DNA from: Blastocatellia bacterium UBA7656
Lineage (GTDB): Bacteria; Acidobacteriota; Blastocatellia; UBA7656
Assembly: GCA_002483445.1 (NCBI GenBank)
Contig: DLHY01000069.1
Coordinates: 2,140 to 66,139 of the forward strand
Reading direction: 5' to 3'
Length of the DNA: 64,000 bases
In this document: positions 40,685-49,293 of the stretch, piece by piece
How positions within the stretch are numbered: the stretch's first letter is position 1
Layout: every line of letters begins with the position of its first letter
Notes under the pieces: model-generated
What the model was told of the DNA's origin: nothing
The model's input: the letters and a program-made list of their open reading frames with translations, nothing else
Database searches by the model: none
Program-made: the position numbers and the translations under genes

Positions 40685-41989
40685 ATGAAGTCGTTTGCTG
40701 CTTTCATAGTGTCGCTGCTCCTGTCAGCCGCGGCGATTGCGCAGGACAAACCGCAGGCTTATGTCGGCGCGCAGATTATCACCATCGCCGGGCCGGTAAT
40801 CGATAACGGCGTGCTGGTCGTGCATCGCGGCAAAATAGTAGCCGTCGGGCGCGAAGGCCAAACTGCGATCCCCTCGGATGCCGAACGTCACGATGCGCGT
40901 GGTCGCGTCATCATGCCGGGACTCGTAGATACGCACTCGCACATCGGGGGAGGATCGGGCGCGGACGGCTCGTCTCCCATCCAGCCTGATGTCCGCATAC
41001 TCGATTCCTTCAATCCCCGCGACACGAGCCTCAAGCGCGCGGTGGCGGGCGGAATCACTACCGTTAATGTGATGCCCGGTTCGGGACATCTTCTGAGCGG
41101 CCAGACTCTCTACCTCAAGCTCAGAAACAAATTCACAGTCGATGAGCTTCTGATACGCGACGCGGCGGGCAATATCGCGGGCGGAATCAAGATGGCAAAC
41201 GGCACGAACTCCATCCGCTCCACTCCGCCTGCTCCCGGCTCTCGCGCCAAATCCGCCGCGCTCGACCGTGAGTTGTTCATCCGTGCGATTGATTATCGCG
41301 AAAAAATCCGACGCGCCGCGGGCGATAAAGAGAAAATGCCGCCGCGCGATCTGGCGATGGAAGCTTTGATGGATATCCTGGACCGAAAGCGCGTCGTTCA
41401 TTTTCACACGCATCGCCACGACGATATTCTCACCGTGCTGAGGCTGGCCAAAGAGTTCAACTTCCGCGTCGTGTTGCAGCACGTATCCGAAGGGTGGAAA
41501 GTCGCTGATGAGATAGCCAAAGCCGGAGTCGTCGGCTGCTCGGTCATCGTCATCGACAGCCCCGGAGGGAAGATCGAAGCTCTTGAAAATTCCTACCGCA
41601 CGGGCGGGGTTCTGGACAAAGCAGGCGCGGTCGTTGGATTTCACACCGACGATTACATCACCGATTCGAGATTGTTTCTGCGCTCGGCTGGGCTTGCCGT
41701 CCGCGCAGGAATGTCGCGAGAGAAAGCTCTTTATGCAATGACGATGGCCGGAGCCATCATGCTCGATCTTCAAAAACAAACAGGCTCGCTCGAAGCAGGA
41801 AAGGACGCCGATTTCATCATCCTTTCCGGCGACCCTCTGAGCGTCTACACCAAAGTGCTTGAGACTCACGTCGAAGGCATCCGCGTCTTTGATCGCAGCA
41901 ATCCGCAGGATCGCCTGTTCGCAGTCGGAGGCTACGGCGCTGCCCGCGATCAGGTCGTTCATATCGATGAGGAGGTTGATCGTAGATGA
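40685..41989 (+). CDS. Exported amidohydrolase, metal-dependent
   Basis: Periplasmic amidohydrolase-superfamily enzyme of 434 aa related to imidazolonepropionase/prolidase-type hydrolases. Signal peptide at 1-19. The metal site is intact: HxH in VDTHSHIGG near residue 80, HFHTHRHDD, QHVSEGWK and the catalytic Asp in GFHTDDYITDSR. The C-terminal GSLEAGKDADFIILSGDPLS motif is typical. ATG 40685 follows TCAGGAGAA. Its TGA overlaps the start of the next gene as ATGA, and the two proteins are clear paralogues, so they are probably made in equal amounts and may form a complex. Substrate (peptide, cyclic amide or plant compound) is unknown. Confidence 0.87.
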   Translation: MKSFAAFIVSLLLSAAAIAQDKPQAYVGAQIITIAGPVIDNGVLVVHRGKIVAVGREGQTAIPSDAERHDARGRVIMPGLVDTHSHIGGGSGADGSSPIQPDVRILDSFNPRDTSLKRAVAGGITTVNVMPGSGHLLSGQTLYLKLRNKFTVDELLIRDAAGNIAGGIKMANGTNSIRSTPPAPGSRAKSAALDRELFIRAIDYREKIRRAAGDKEKMPPRDLAMEALMDILDRKRVVHFHTHRHDDILTVLRLAKEFNFRVVLQHVSEGWKVADEIAKAGVVGCSVIVIDSPGGKIEALENSYRTGGVLDKAGAVVGFHTDDYITDSRLFLRSAGLAVRAGMSREKALYAMTMAGAIMLDLQKQTGSLEAGKDADFIILSGDPLSVYTKVLETHVEGIRVFDRSNPQDRLFAVGGYGAARDQVVHIDEEVDRR

Positions 41990-43200
41990 AAATCAAACTG
42001 GTTCTCTGTTTCATCTTCGTCGTTTCATGTGCGGGCGCGGCCCACGCTCAGATAGCGGTGCGGGGCGAGACCGTCTACACAAGCGCCGGCGAGCCTATAA
42101 AAGATGGCGTAGTGTTGATACGTGGCGGAAAAATAGAGCGAGTCGGCCCCGCGTCTCAAGTCACGATCCCTTCCGATTATCGAGTGGTGGCAGCTAAGGT
42201 CGTGACCCCCGGTCTCGTCGATGCGCGCTCAGTCGTGGGGCTGGCAGGGGCGCTCAATCAGCCTCACGATCAGGATCAGCTTGAAACCTCTTCTGCGATG
42301 CAGCCTGAGTTGAGAGCTATCGATGCTTACAACGCAAAAGAAATTCTGGTCGGATTCCTTCGCAGCTTAGGCGTGACCACTCTTCACACGGGCCACGCCC
42401 CCGGCGCGCTCATATCGGGCCAGACGATGATCGTAAAGACTCGCGGCGAGACAGTCGAGCAGGCCGTCTTCATGCCTGTAGCGATGATCGCGGTCACGCT
42501 CGGCAACAACGGACTTGCGCAGGGAAGCAGATCACCCGGCACACGCTCGAAAGCCATCGCGATGCTCCGCGCTGAGTTGATCAAAGCCTCGGACTATCAG
42601 GCGAAATGGGACGCGGCTGCTGCCGACAAAAAACCGACGCGCGATCTGCGAATGGAAGCTATGGGTCGGGTCATCAAGCGCGAGATACCTTTGCTTGTGA
42701 ATGTTCATCGCGCAAATGACATCCTTGCTGCGCTGCGCATAGCAAAAGAATTCAACATTCGAATCATCCTTGACGGCGCGAGCGAATCATACCTGGTGAC
42801 GGATCAAATCAAGGCCGCAGGTGTCGGAGTCATCATTCACCCGACGATGGCGCGCGCAGGTGGAGAGGCGGAAAACCTCAGCTTCGAGACGGCGGCGACT
42901 TTGCGCAAAGCAGGAATTCCGTTTGCGCTCCAGAGCGGCTATGAAGGCTATGTTCCGAAAACCCGCGTGGTGCTTTTCGAAGCGGCTCTTGCGGCGGCAA
43001 ACGGATTGACGTTTGCGGAGGCGCTCTCCTCGATCACAATCGATGCGGCCCGCATACTCGGCATAGCTGATCGCGTGGGCTCGATAGAAGCGGGCAAGGA
43101 TGCCGACCTTGCCTTGTTTGACGGCGACCCGTTCGAGTACACCTCGCACGTCACTGGCGTCATCATCGATGGGCAGATAGTCAGTCAGGAAGCGAAGTAG
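41986..43200 (+). CDS. Exported amidohydrolase-like protein with degenerate metal site
   Basis: Paralogue (404 aa) of the amidohydrolase just upstream, with a signal peptide (1-21) and the same overall order of motifs. The metal ligands are largely lost: the HxH position reads VDARSVVG, a His is kept in VNVHRANDI, the next reads ILDGASESY, and the catalytic Asp region reads LQSGYEGYVPKT. The C-terminal GSIEAGKDADLALFDGDPFEYT motif is conserved. It is therefore likely a non-catalytic partner or a substrate-binding subunit of the active enzyme. Translationally coupled to that gene through ATGA. Confidence 0.83.
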   Translation: MKIKLVLCFIFVVSCAGAAHAQIAVRGETVYTSAGEPIKDGVVLIRGGKIERVGPASQVTIPSDYRVVAAKVVTPGLVDARSVVGLAGALNQPHDQDQLETSSAMQPELRAIDAYNAKEILVGFLRSLGVTTLHTGHAPGALISGQTMIVKTRGETVEQAVFMPVAMIAVTLGNNGLAQGSRSPGTRSKAIAMLRAELIKASDYQAKWDAAAADKKPTRDLRMEAMGRVIKREIPLLVNVHRANDILAALRIAKEFNIRIILDGASESYLVTDQIKAAGVGVIIHPTMARAGGEAENLSFETAATLRKAGIPFALQSGYEGYVPKTRVVLFEAALAAANGLTFAEALSSITIDAARILGIADRVGSIEAGKDADLALFDGDPFEYTSHVTGVIIDGQIVSQEAK

Positions 43201-43320
43201 GAGCAAGGGCAAAAGGCAAAAGTAAAAAGGCAAAAGTAGGGAAGTCGTCGCAACCAGAAAAACCCTTCGCAGCGCAGAATTCTATTTTTGCCTTTTACCT
43301 TTTTACTTTTGCCTTACTTC
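43201..43320. repeat. Short-word palindrome (AAGGCAAAAG words)
   Basis: Left arm AAGGGCAAAAGGCAAAAGTA plus AAAAAGGCAAAAG (43205-43238) and right arm TTTTGCCTTTTACC plus TTTTTACTTTTGCC (43286-43314) flank about 45 bp. It lies between convergent genes and its right arm covers the stop codon of the JAMM-like gene. Confidence 0.8.
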
Positions 43321-43905
43321 CGTCCACTTCGCCGGATCGAGCCAGTCAATGCCTTCCTGCACACGGGTGATTTTCCTAGTGCCCGGATCGTACATATACA
43401 TTCCGCGCATCGTCAGCGTGAACATTGGCACGCCGAGGCGGTCGGCCACCTGACAGTCATTGCCATTAGGCTCAGGGTTCACATCGTTCGGGTGGGTATG
43501 GACTATCGCTATCGCGTTCGGATGCCACTTGAATGAAACCTGTTTGTACTCGTTCGTGAATGCGCCCTGAACGGCCATGTACGAGCCATCAAGTTTGCGA
43601 AATATCAGCACAAGCCCTTCGACATCGCTCATCCCCGACTTCGCATACCTCCACGCCGTTTCGAATTCCCTGATGATGGACGGATTGATCCTCGATAACT
43701 CGAAATAGAGTTTCACTCTCGTCGCATCGCGGCTCGCGGGCGATGCCGGCAGTTTGCTGTCGTCCGCATCAGTCGGCCCTTCATCAGATTTGAAGCGCGT
43801 CGTCGATAGCGGCAACTTGATTGTGAAATATAAATTTCCTGCGTTTGCGGAAAGAACTGTGAAGGACAAAATCATCAACAGGGCCGAGGTAATTTTTTTG
43901 CGCAT
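43303..43905 (-). CDS. Exported JAMM-like (JAB1/MPN-type) protein
   Basis: Exported protein of 200 aa with an N-terminal signal peptide (1-22). The C-terminal domain holds VHTHPNDVNPEPNGNDCQVAD, in which His136, His138 and Asp150 match the zinc ligands of the JAMM fold, with Asn in place of the usual Ser. An upstream acidic residue for catalysis may be Glu97 (DVEGLVLIFR). The region LYFELSRINPSIIREFETAWRYAKSG is conserved-looking but unassigned. JAMM proteases usually act inside the cell on ubiquitin-like tails; secreted relatives are poorly understood. ATG 43905 follows GGGAGA. Transcribed alone. Confidence 0.6.
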   Translation of the reverse strand: MRKKITSALLMILSFTVLSANAGNLYFTIKLPLSTTRFKSDEGPTDADDSKLPASPASRDATRVKLYFELSRINPSIIREFETAWRYAKSGMSDVEGLVLIFRKLDGSYMAVQGAFTNEYKQVSFKWHPNAIAIVHTHPNDVNPEPNGNDCQVADRLGVPMFTLTMRGMYMYDPGTRKITRVQEGIDWLDPAKWTEVRQK

Positions 43906-44296
43906 CAGGATCTCCCACCATCTGACTCTCAAGAGAGCCGAAAGCCTTTCGTCGTTTTGGAAGGCGCTTCGCGCGCTCTGCTCCATCAGGGGCGAGCGAT
44001 CAGCAAACGGAGCCGCGCGGGTGAAGCGTCAAATTTTTAGACCGAGATTCAACAAGTTGACCTGCGGTGTCTGCGCCGGGTTTGTTGATGCGCCTTTGAG
44101 CGACCTCCTCTGGACGCGGAAGCCTGAGACTTTGACGTTTGAGAATGCCTTATTACTTTTTCTTCCTCTCTTGCTGGCCCGATACTAATCCCGCAGGCGA
44201 GAACAAGTCATCAAGTCGATGTTAAATCATGTAAAAATTTGTTTATCGTGTTAAAGCTGTTTGACACGCGAGCCGCCCCTGGCTTTTCATGCTGGC
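43906..44296. other. 391-bp divergent spacer
   Basis: It lies between the JAMM-like and M29-like genes, transcribed apart. The last 90 bp are A+T-rich (44220-44275) and should hold the promoter of the plus-strand gene, but no clear -35/-10 pair can be named. No repeat or small gene is seen. Confidence 0.4.
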
Positions 44297-45424
44297 ATGA
44301 AAATAACGACGCTCAGGATATCAATCGTAGCTTTACTGTCAGCAATCTTCGCTCCCAACGCCGGAGGGTTCTCTATGACGCCGCTTCAGCTTTCACCAGC
44401 TTCTTACGATTCGATGGCCCGACGCATAGTCACGGCCCTCAACCCCGCGCGGGGTGAAAGAATCATTCTCCGCTTCGATCCTGAGACTATGCCTGAAGTG
44501 CTTGAGCCGCTTAAACGACTGCTTGAAGAAAAAGGCACTATCGTTGAATCACTCGCCTACGGCGCGGCTCCGAACTTTGAACAAAAACTCAACGAGACGG
44601 ATATCTACGTCTGGCTCCCAGCAGGGCCGCGCGCCGCGACTCCTGCCGACCAGGCATTGTTGCTCGGCCAGTGGCTCGATAGCGGGCGAGGTCGTCAGAT
44701 TCATTTTCACTGGGGCGACGGCACGCGCGCGACCGATGGGATCACAGCCATTCACTCGGCTGATTATGATCGCGTTTATTTTCAGGCTCTCGACATCGAT
44801 TACTCCGCGCTCGACCGACGGATGGAATCAATCATAAACAAACTCCGAGCAGGCGAAGTTCACGTCACCACTCCAGCAGGCACGGACATTCGATTCAAAG
44901 TCGGAGAGCGTCCTTTCTGCAAACAAAACGGCGACGCATCGAAAGCGCGTATGCAGAGCGCGCGGGTTCGCATTGACCGCGAAATAGAACTTCCCGCTGG
45001 AGCCTTGCGCGTAGCTCCCGTGGAAGAAAGCGTCACGGGCGTTATGGTCGTCCCTTCGGTAAGAATAGGAACGGTCGAAGTCAAAGGATTGCGCTTCGAG
45101 TTCAAAGAGGGCGTGATGACTCGCTTTTCCGCCGCGGCGAATGAAGACGCGCTCAGACGTTATCTCGAATCGAGCGCGTCATTGAAGCACTTTCGTGAAT
45201 TCGCTCTGGGGCTGAATCCCCGGCTCACGACTCCGCGCGGCAAGCAGTGGGTGCCTTATTATGGCTATGGCGCAGGAGCCGTGCGCCTCGGACTCGGCGA
45301 CAACTCTGAGCTTGGGGGCGAAGTCCGAGGCGGCGCGGTTCGCTGGCTTTTCTTCATGGACGCGACTGTGAGCGTCGGACGAGATGTGCTGGTTCGCAAA
45401 GGCCGACTTGTCTCGCAGCGTTGA
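44297..45424 (+). CDS. M29-aminopeptidase-like exported protein, metal ligands not conserved
   Basis: Exported protein of 375 aa, signal peptide about 1-25. The body resembles thermophilic aminopeptidases of family M29 (AmpS/leucyl aminopeptidase type), with an N-terminal LKRLLEEKGTIVESLAYG-type domain, LPAGALRVAPVEESVTGVMVV, LRFEFKEGVMTRF, EFALGLNPRL and YGAGAVRLGLGDNSELGG. In M29 enzymes the corresponding positions hold His for cobalt/zinc (H-I-A-L-G and H-x-D). Here they read VRLGLG and RWLFFMD, so at least two His ligands are missing and catalysis is doubtful. It may be a binding protein or act on an unusual substrate. ATG 44297 is within the hydrophobic start. Confidence 0.6.
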   Translation: MKITTLRISIVALLSAIFAPNAGGFSMTPLQLSPASYDSMARRIVTALNPARGERIILRFDPETMPEVLEPLKRLLEEKGTIVESLAYGAAPNFEQKLNETDIYVWLPAGPRAATPADQALLLGQWLDSGRGRQIHFHWGDGTRATDGITAIHSADYDRVYFQALDIDYSALDRRMESIINKLRAGEVHVTTPAGTDIRFKVGERPFCKQNGDASKARMQSARVRIDREIELPAGALRVAPVEESVTGVMVVPSVRIGTVEVKGLRFEFKEGVMTRFSAAANEDALRRYLESSASLKHFREFALGLNPRLTTPRGKQWVPYYGYGAGAVRLGLGDNSELGGEVRGGAVRWLFFMDATVSVGRDVLVRKGRLVSQR

Positions 45425-45443
45425 AACAGGCTCCTGGAGCCAA

Positions 45444-46904
45444 TCACGGACAGGTGGCGAATGCATTCGAGTCCACGACCGGCTCTCCGGGTCGCTGCCT
45501 TCGCACGAATACCCGGTTAGTGAAATCGGCGGCGCATTCCTTTATCTTCTTTCCTCCCTTTTTAGCGATCAGAACGAATACAGGATTGTCCTTGTCGCTT
45601 TTAGTGGCCATCTCTTTGTCGTTGACGAATATCTTATCGCTTGCCTCGAAGCAGCACCCTTCGACTCGCAATTTCTTGCCCTCGACTACGACCTGGCTGA
45701 TGAGCAGCCCTTTTACCCACACTTTGGTCGCGACGCAAATACCTATCTTCCCCTCGGCTATGAAACCGACCACGATGGTGTCAGTGCCGACAAGGCCATT
45801 GCTTTCGTATGTCAGGCCCAGTCCCGGATCATCTTCTTCCGTCTCCGGATCATCTTCGGCTCTGCCCTTTGTGCCAACGCCCTTGTTAGGTCCGACCAGT
45901 ATGTTGATCAATATCAGGGCGTCAACGGGTTTGCCGTCCTTCTTCACCGTAACGCGCAGGCTATGAGTTGTGCCTACGGGATTGACCGCGCCGCTGGGGT
46001 TTACTTCGCATTCGATTTTGGCCGGGTTATCGCCGAGCAGGATTGTGATGCTCGATATCTCAAGCCCGCTTCCGATCATTCCCGTCTCGGTGGCCTTGCC
46101 CGTTTCGAGGTCGATCTCGTAGAGGCGCGAAGCGGTTTCGCCTTCGCGCACAAGCGAGGCAAAGGCGAAATTGGTGTTCTCTGCGATGTCGAATCCCGTG
46201 CAGTCTGACGTATTCACGCCGAGATTTCCTATGGTTTTCATTTTCCCCGACGCGGGGTCTTCGATCAGCGTGAGCAGGTCGAGCGCCGAATCGATGGCGA
46301 AGAAACGAGTATCGATGACGCCGGGAATCTGGTTGCGGGCCAGCCCTGCAACCGTAGGAGTCTTGCCATTGTTGATGTCGTCCGTATCATAGGAAACGGG
46401 CGATCCGAAATCCAGGACGGGAATCTCGGACAAAACGATTTCGATGTTCGATCCCTGTTTGTTGATGATGCGAACTTTTTTTGTGGCCGGATCATAATCG
46501 AAGGCGATCTTGTCTCTGATGAGCGAGGACGATATGCGCGTGATGAGAGTGGCCTGTCCGGTTTCGGAATTGATTTTGACCACTTGGCCTAAGTTCGTGA
46601 TCGCTATAAAAGTGTTTGTTTCAGGATCGAACCCGGCGCCTTGTATTTTCTCATCAGGCTCAAGCCCGGATACAGGTTTGACGCCGGTTAGCTGCTGCGG
46701 ATTGTTGGAAAACCACCTCACCAGCAGGTCGGGAAGAAAACCCGGTTGAGTGGCGATGCCAACCATCTCAGCTTCGCTAGTCGATGGGTCGAAAGCGATG
46801 CCGGTCGCTTTGTTTGCATAGCTCCGGGTGAGGTCTATCGATGGCGAACATAAAATCAATCCCGCTATCAGTGTGATTGAAAAAAGGCATTGCAAATTCT
46901 TCAT
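45444..46904 (-). CDS. Exported DUF4394-domain protein
   Basis: Exported protein of 486 aa with a signal peptide (1-20). The region from about 35 to 290 carries DUF4394-type repeats, seen as GIAFDPSTSEAEMVG, GAGFDPETNTFIAITNLGQVVKINSETG and KIAFDYDPATKKVRIINKQG, each ending in a Tyr-Asp-Pro or Phe-Asp-Pro turn; such repeats resemble beta-propeller blades. The C-terminal part looks like two immunoglobulin-type beta domains, with an acidic stretch (AEDDPETEEDDPGLG) that could bind calcium, and ends in a Cys-rich segment (RVEGCCFEASD). ATG 46904 follows an excellent AAAGGAGA site. Function unknown; a surface or secreted structural protein is likely. Confidence 0.75.
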   Translation of the reverse strand: MKNLQCLFSITLIAGLILCSPSIDLTRSYANKATGIAFDPSTSEAEMVGIATQPGFLPDLLVRWFSNNPQQLTGVKPVSGLEPDEKIQGAGFDPETNTFIAITNLGQVVKINSETGQATLITRISSSLIRDKIAFDYDPATKKVRIINKQGSNIEIVLSEIPVLDFGSPVSYDTDDINNGKTPTVAGLARNQIPGVIDTRFFAIDSALDLLTLIEDPASGKMKTIGNLGVNTSDCTGFDIAENTNFAFASLVREGETASRLYEIDLETGKATETGMIGSGLEISSITILLGDNPAKIECEVNPSGAVNPVGTTHSLRVTVKKDGKPVDALILINILVGPNKGVGTKGRAEDDPETEEDDPGLGLTYESNGLVGTDTIVVGFIAEGKIGICVATKVWVKGLLISQVVVEGKKLRVEGCCFEASDKIFVNDKEMATKSDKDNPVFVLIAKKGGKKIKECAADFTNRVFVRRQRPGEPVVDSNAFATCP

Positions 46905-47093
46905 GTTGAAAATCTCCTTTAGCTCCGTCCACGAAAACTTTTTGTAGTTTGTCCTGGCAGGGCCACTGTCGAGACGGTGTCCGACTGTTCGCGCTCGGTT
47001 TGGTCATCTATATAACGCGAAAAACAGAGGCGTAAGTGTCCACACAAAAAATTTTTTTCTGCGAATGCTCGCAATGCGGGAGACGGAACCGGT

Positions 47094-47798
47094 TCAGCCC
47101 CGGCTTATCACGATTCTCAACGCGGCCTGTTTGAGCGCCTGAGAGACGGCGGTGCTTTTGGCTATCTGTCTGATTTCGGGTTCGGGAAGAGTGGGAAGCA
47201 ACTTCAGGGCGAGCGGGGTGGGCGTGCGCGGATTGTTGACGAGCGCAGAGCGAATCTCCTGATTCGATGACCATTGAGTTGTCTTCGCTATAAGGTCGGC
47301 CACCTGCGCGGATATGGAAGTCAATCGAGCTATGCGCAACACTTCTTCCGCCGTGATGCGCGGATTCTTGAGCAGGTAATAAAGAATCTGCGAGTCATTG
47401 TCCTGAGCGAGGACGGCTCTCTCCTGTCGGTCGGCTTTTGAGGCAAGAATGATCTTTTCAGCATGAGTGAGCGCGCGAATGCGATCCCACACGTTCACCT
47501 GTTTTGCCGCGTCTTCTTTCGGCGCGATGAGAAGCGTTGAGAGTATCTCGTCAGGATTTCCTTCTATCGAGACGGCGAACGCCGAATCGAAGAGTCTGAC
47601 GACCATCGCCGTGATGGTGACTTCGCCCGCGCCCGCGAGTTTCAATCTGAGTTCAAGATGAGAAAGTTCAGCAGGCTTTTCCTGCGATTGAATGAACAGC
47701 CCACCCGCGCTGAGGTTCAACGCGAATTCGCGGCGAAGTTCTTCTTCGCTTTCGAATTCTATGATGAACTCGCCGCCTGTTTGTTTGCTGACATTCAA
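47094..47798 (-). CDS. PilZ-like N-terminal domain with helical repeat C-terminus
   Basis: Cytoplasmic protein of 234 aa. The first half has a PilZ-like beta-barrel (EFIIEFESEEELRREFALNLSAGGLFI), but the arginine motif that binds cyclic di-GMP (RxxxR) is not clearly present. Residues about 105-230 form an alpha-helical repeat domain with VLRIARLTSISAQVADLIAKTTQW and the block NPRTPTPLALKLLPTLPEPEIRQIAKS, which recurs in many uncharacterised proteins of delta-proteobacteria and Acidobacteriota. A role in motility or surface behaviour is possible. It starts 9 bp after the stop of the MFS gene and is likely co-transcribed with it. Confidence 0.7.
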   Translation of the reverse strand: MNVSKQTGGEFIIEFESEEELRREFALNLSAGGLFIQSQEKPAELSHLELRLKLAGAGEVTITAMVVRLFDSAFAVSIEGNPDEILSTLLIAPKEDAAKQVNVWDRIRALTHAEKIILASKADRQERAVLAQDNDSQILYYLLKNPRITAEEVLRIARLTSISAQVADLIAKTTQWSSNQEIRSALVNNPRTPTPLALKLLPTLPEPEIRQIAKSTAVSQALKQAALRIVISRG

Positions 47799-47807
47799 TT
47801 CGCGACC

Positions 47808-49199
47808 TCATTCGGGAAGTTCTGCGCGCTCAGGCTCAGGCAGCCAGAAACTCGCGATCAAACCGATCAGATAAACCAGAAATGCGACGGCAGCCGCAGC
47901 ATAAGCCAGCCTGGTGGACGATTCTACGACAGGTATACCGGAGTTGCCGCCGGGCATGACGTTGGACAATTGCGTTGTGATGAAAGCGGCTGATGTCCCT
48001 ATCATCCTTCCGCCTATGTTTGCGGCGAAACTTTCGCCCGTCCCGCGAAGATGAGTCGGGTAAACCCGCGGCAGGTAATTGCCCCAGAAATTGAGTTGCC
48101 CCACCGTGAGCAGGGCCGAGATGAATACGCCCCATTTCAAAATCTCAAGGTTGTTCACTGCCGGGAAAATGAACACTAAGGGAATGATGATCAACCCCGG
48201 AATCTGAAACAGGCGCAGGAGCCTTCGACGACCGATTATTATCATTCCAAGAAAGGCGAGCGTTAAGCGACCTAAAAGCCCGCCCGTCTCCTGCCAGAAC
48301 TGAACATTGGAAATAGTCTTCTTGGTCATTTGCCCCTGCACCCGCGCCTGATCAGGGCCGGGAGGGACTTCCTGCGCCGCGGCGCGCACTTCAGGCAGAC
48401 CGGGGACGATTCGCGGCAGATGTTGAAGCGCGCCCAACGCCGCGCCGTAACTGCAAGCGACCATCACTGCGGTGACGATGGTCGTTCGCTTGAGTTTGGG
48501 GCTGAAGAGTTCGCCAAAACTCGGACGCTTGAGCGTGCCTGCATCTTTCTTCTGCTTCCAGGTCGGAGATTCGGGGACGAAGGGCCGGATCACGATCAGA
48601 GGAATCGCGGGGATGATGCCTGAAATCAGCGTGTATCGCCACGGCGAGTGGCCGCCTTGAATGGCCGGAAGAGAATTGCCATAGGTCACCGCCAGGTAAT
48701 AAGCGCCCGTGACCAGCAATCCGCCCAGTGATGAAAAAGCCTGCGTGTATCCCAGCACAGCTTCGCGTTGCTTGGGATGCGGGAAAAGCTCGGCGATCCA
48801 GGCGACCGCCGCTACGAACTCGACGCAGAATCCTACGAAGGTCGCGCAGCGAAGGACGAGAAGCACTGACAACGAGGTGGCGAATCCCGCGCCGAATGCT
48901 GAAAACGCATAAAGCAGTATGCTCCAGACAAGCACCCTGCGGCGACCGAATCGGTCTGTGAGATAGCCGCCGATCAGTCCGAAGAATCCGCCCACGAGCG
49001 CCGGAACCCAGAACAAAATGCCGACCCAGTAATTGTATTCAGTCGTGCCTCGCCTTATGCCGCTCAATTCGATCAGCGCATCTTCGACGATCAGAGGCAG
49101 CATCAACAGTTCATAAATATCAAAAGCGAACCCTATGGCAGCCAGTACGCAGATGAGCCATTGAGTCCCGGTGAGGCGGGGAGTCGGAGTTTCAGTCAT
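47808..49199 (-). CDS. MFS transporter (sugar/metabolite permease type)
   Basis: Major facilitator protein of about 463 aa with twelve hydrophobic segments. The first cytoplasmic loop has the signature GGYLTDRFGRRRVLVW and the AELFPHPKQREAVLGYTQ loop before helix five; after helix six a long cytoplasmic insert (ESPTWKQKKDAGTLKRPSFGELFSPK) is present. Substrate cannot be predicted; the family includes sugar and acid permeases. ATG 49199 is preferred over ATG 49205 because the AGAAGG ribosome site abuts the first. The gene is followed after 9 bp by the PilZ-like gene and preceded by a short-word palindrome. Confidence 0.82.
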   Translation of the reverse strand: MTETPTPRLTGTQWLICVLAAIGFAFDIYELLMLPLIVEDALIELSGIRRGTTEYNYWVGILFWVPALVGGFFGLIGGYLTDRFGRRRVLVWSILLYAFSAFGAGFATSLSVLLVLRCATFVGFCVEFVAAVAWIAELFPHPKQREAVLGYTQAFSSLGGLLVTGAYYLAVTYGNSLPAIQGGHSPWRYTLISGIIPAIPLIVIRPFVPESPTWKQKKDAGTLKRPSFGELFSPKLKRTTIVTAVMVACSYGAALGALQHLPRIVPGLPEVRAAAQEVPPGPDQARVQGQMTKKTISNVQFWQETGGLLGRLTLAFLGMIIIGRRRLLRLFQIPGLIIIPLVFIFPAVNNLEILKWGVFISALLTVGQLNFWGNYLPRVYPTHLRGTGESFAANIGGRMIGTSAAFITTQLSNVMPGGNSGIPVVESSTRLAYAAAAVAFLVYLIGLIASFWLPEPERAELPE

Positions 49200-49207
49200 A
49201 GTCATCC

Positions 49208-49291
49208 TTCTTGTGTAGATGCTAGATGTCAGATGTCAGATGTTAGTCGGGATCAATCACTAATATCTAACATCTGACATCTAGCATCTGT
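49208..49291. repeat. Short-word palindrome (GTCAGAT / ATCTGAC words)
   Basis: Left arm GATGCTAGATGTCAGATG plus TCAGATGTTAG (49217-49243) and right arm CTAATATCTAACATCTGAC plus ATCTAGCATCTG (49259-49290) form a long hairpin of about 15 bp loop between two minus-strand genes. Confidence 0.85.
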
Positions 49292-49293
49292 TT

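Noticed and set aside
40724..41962. 412-codon open frame on the minus strand opposite the amidohydrolase
   Set aside because: The plus-strand product has signal peptide, metal motifs and family match; the minus frame has none and is a composition artefact.
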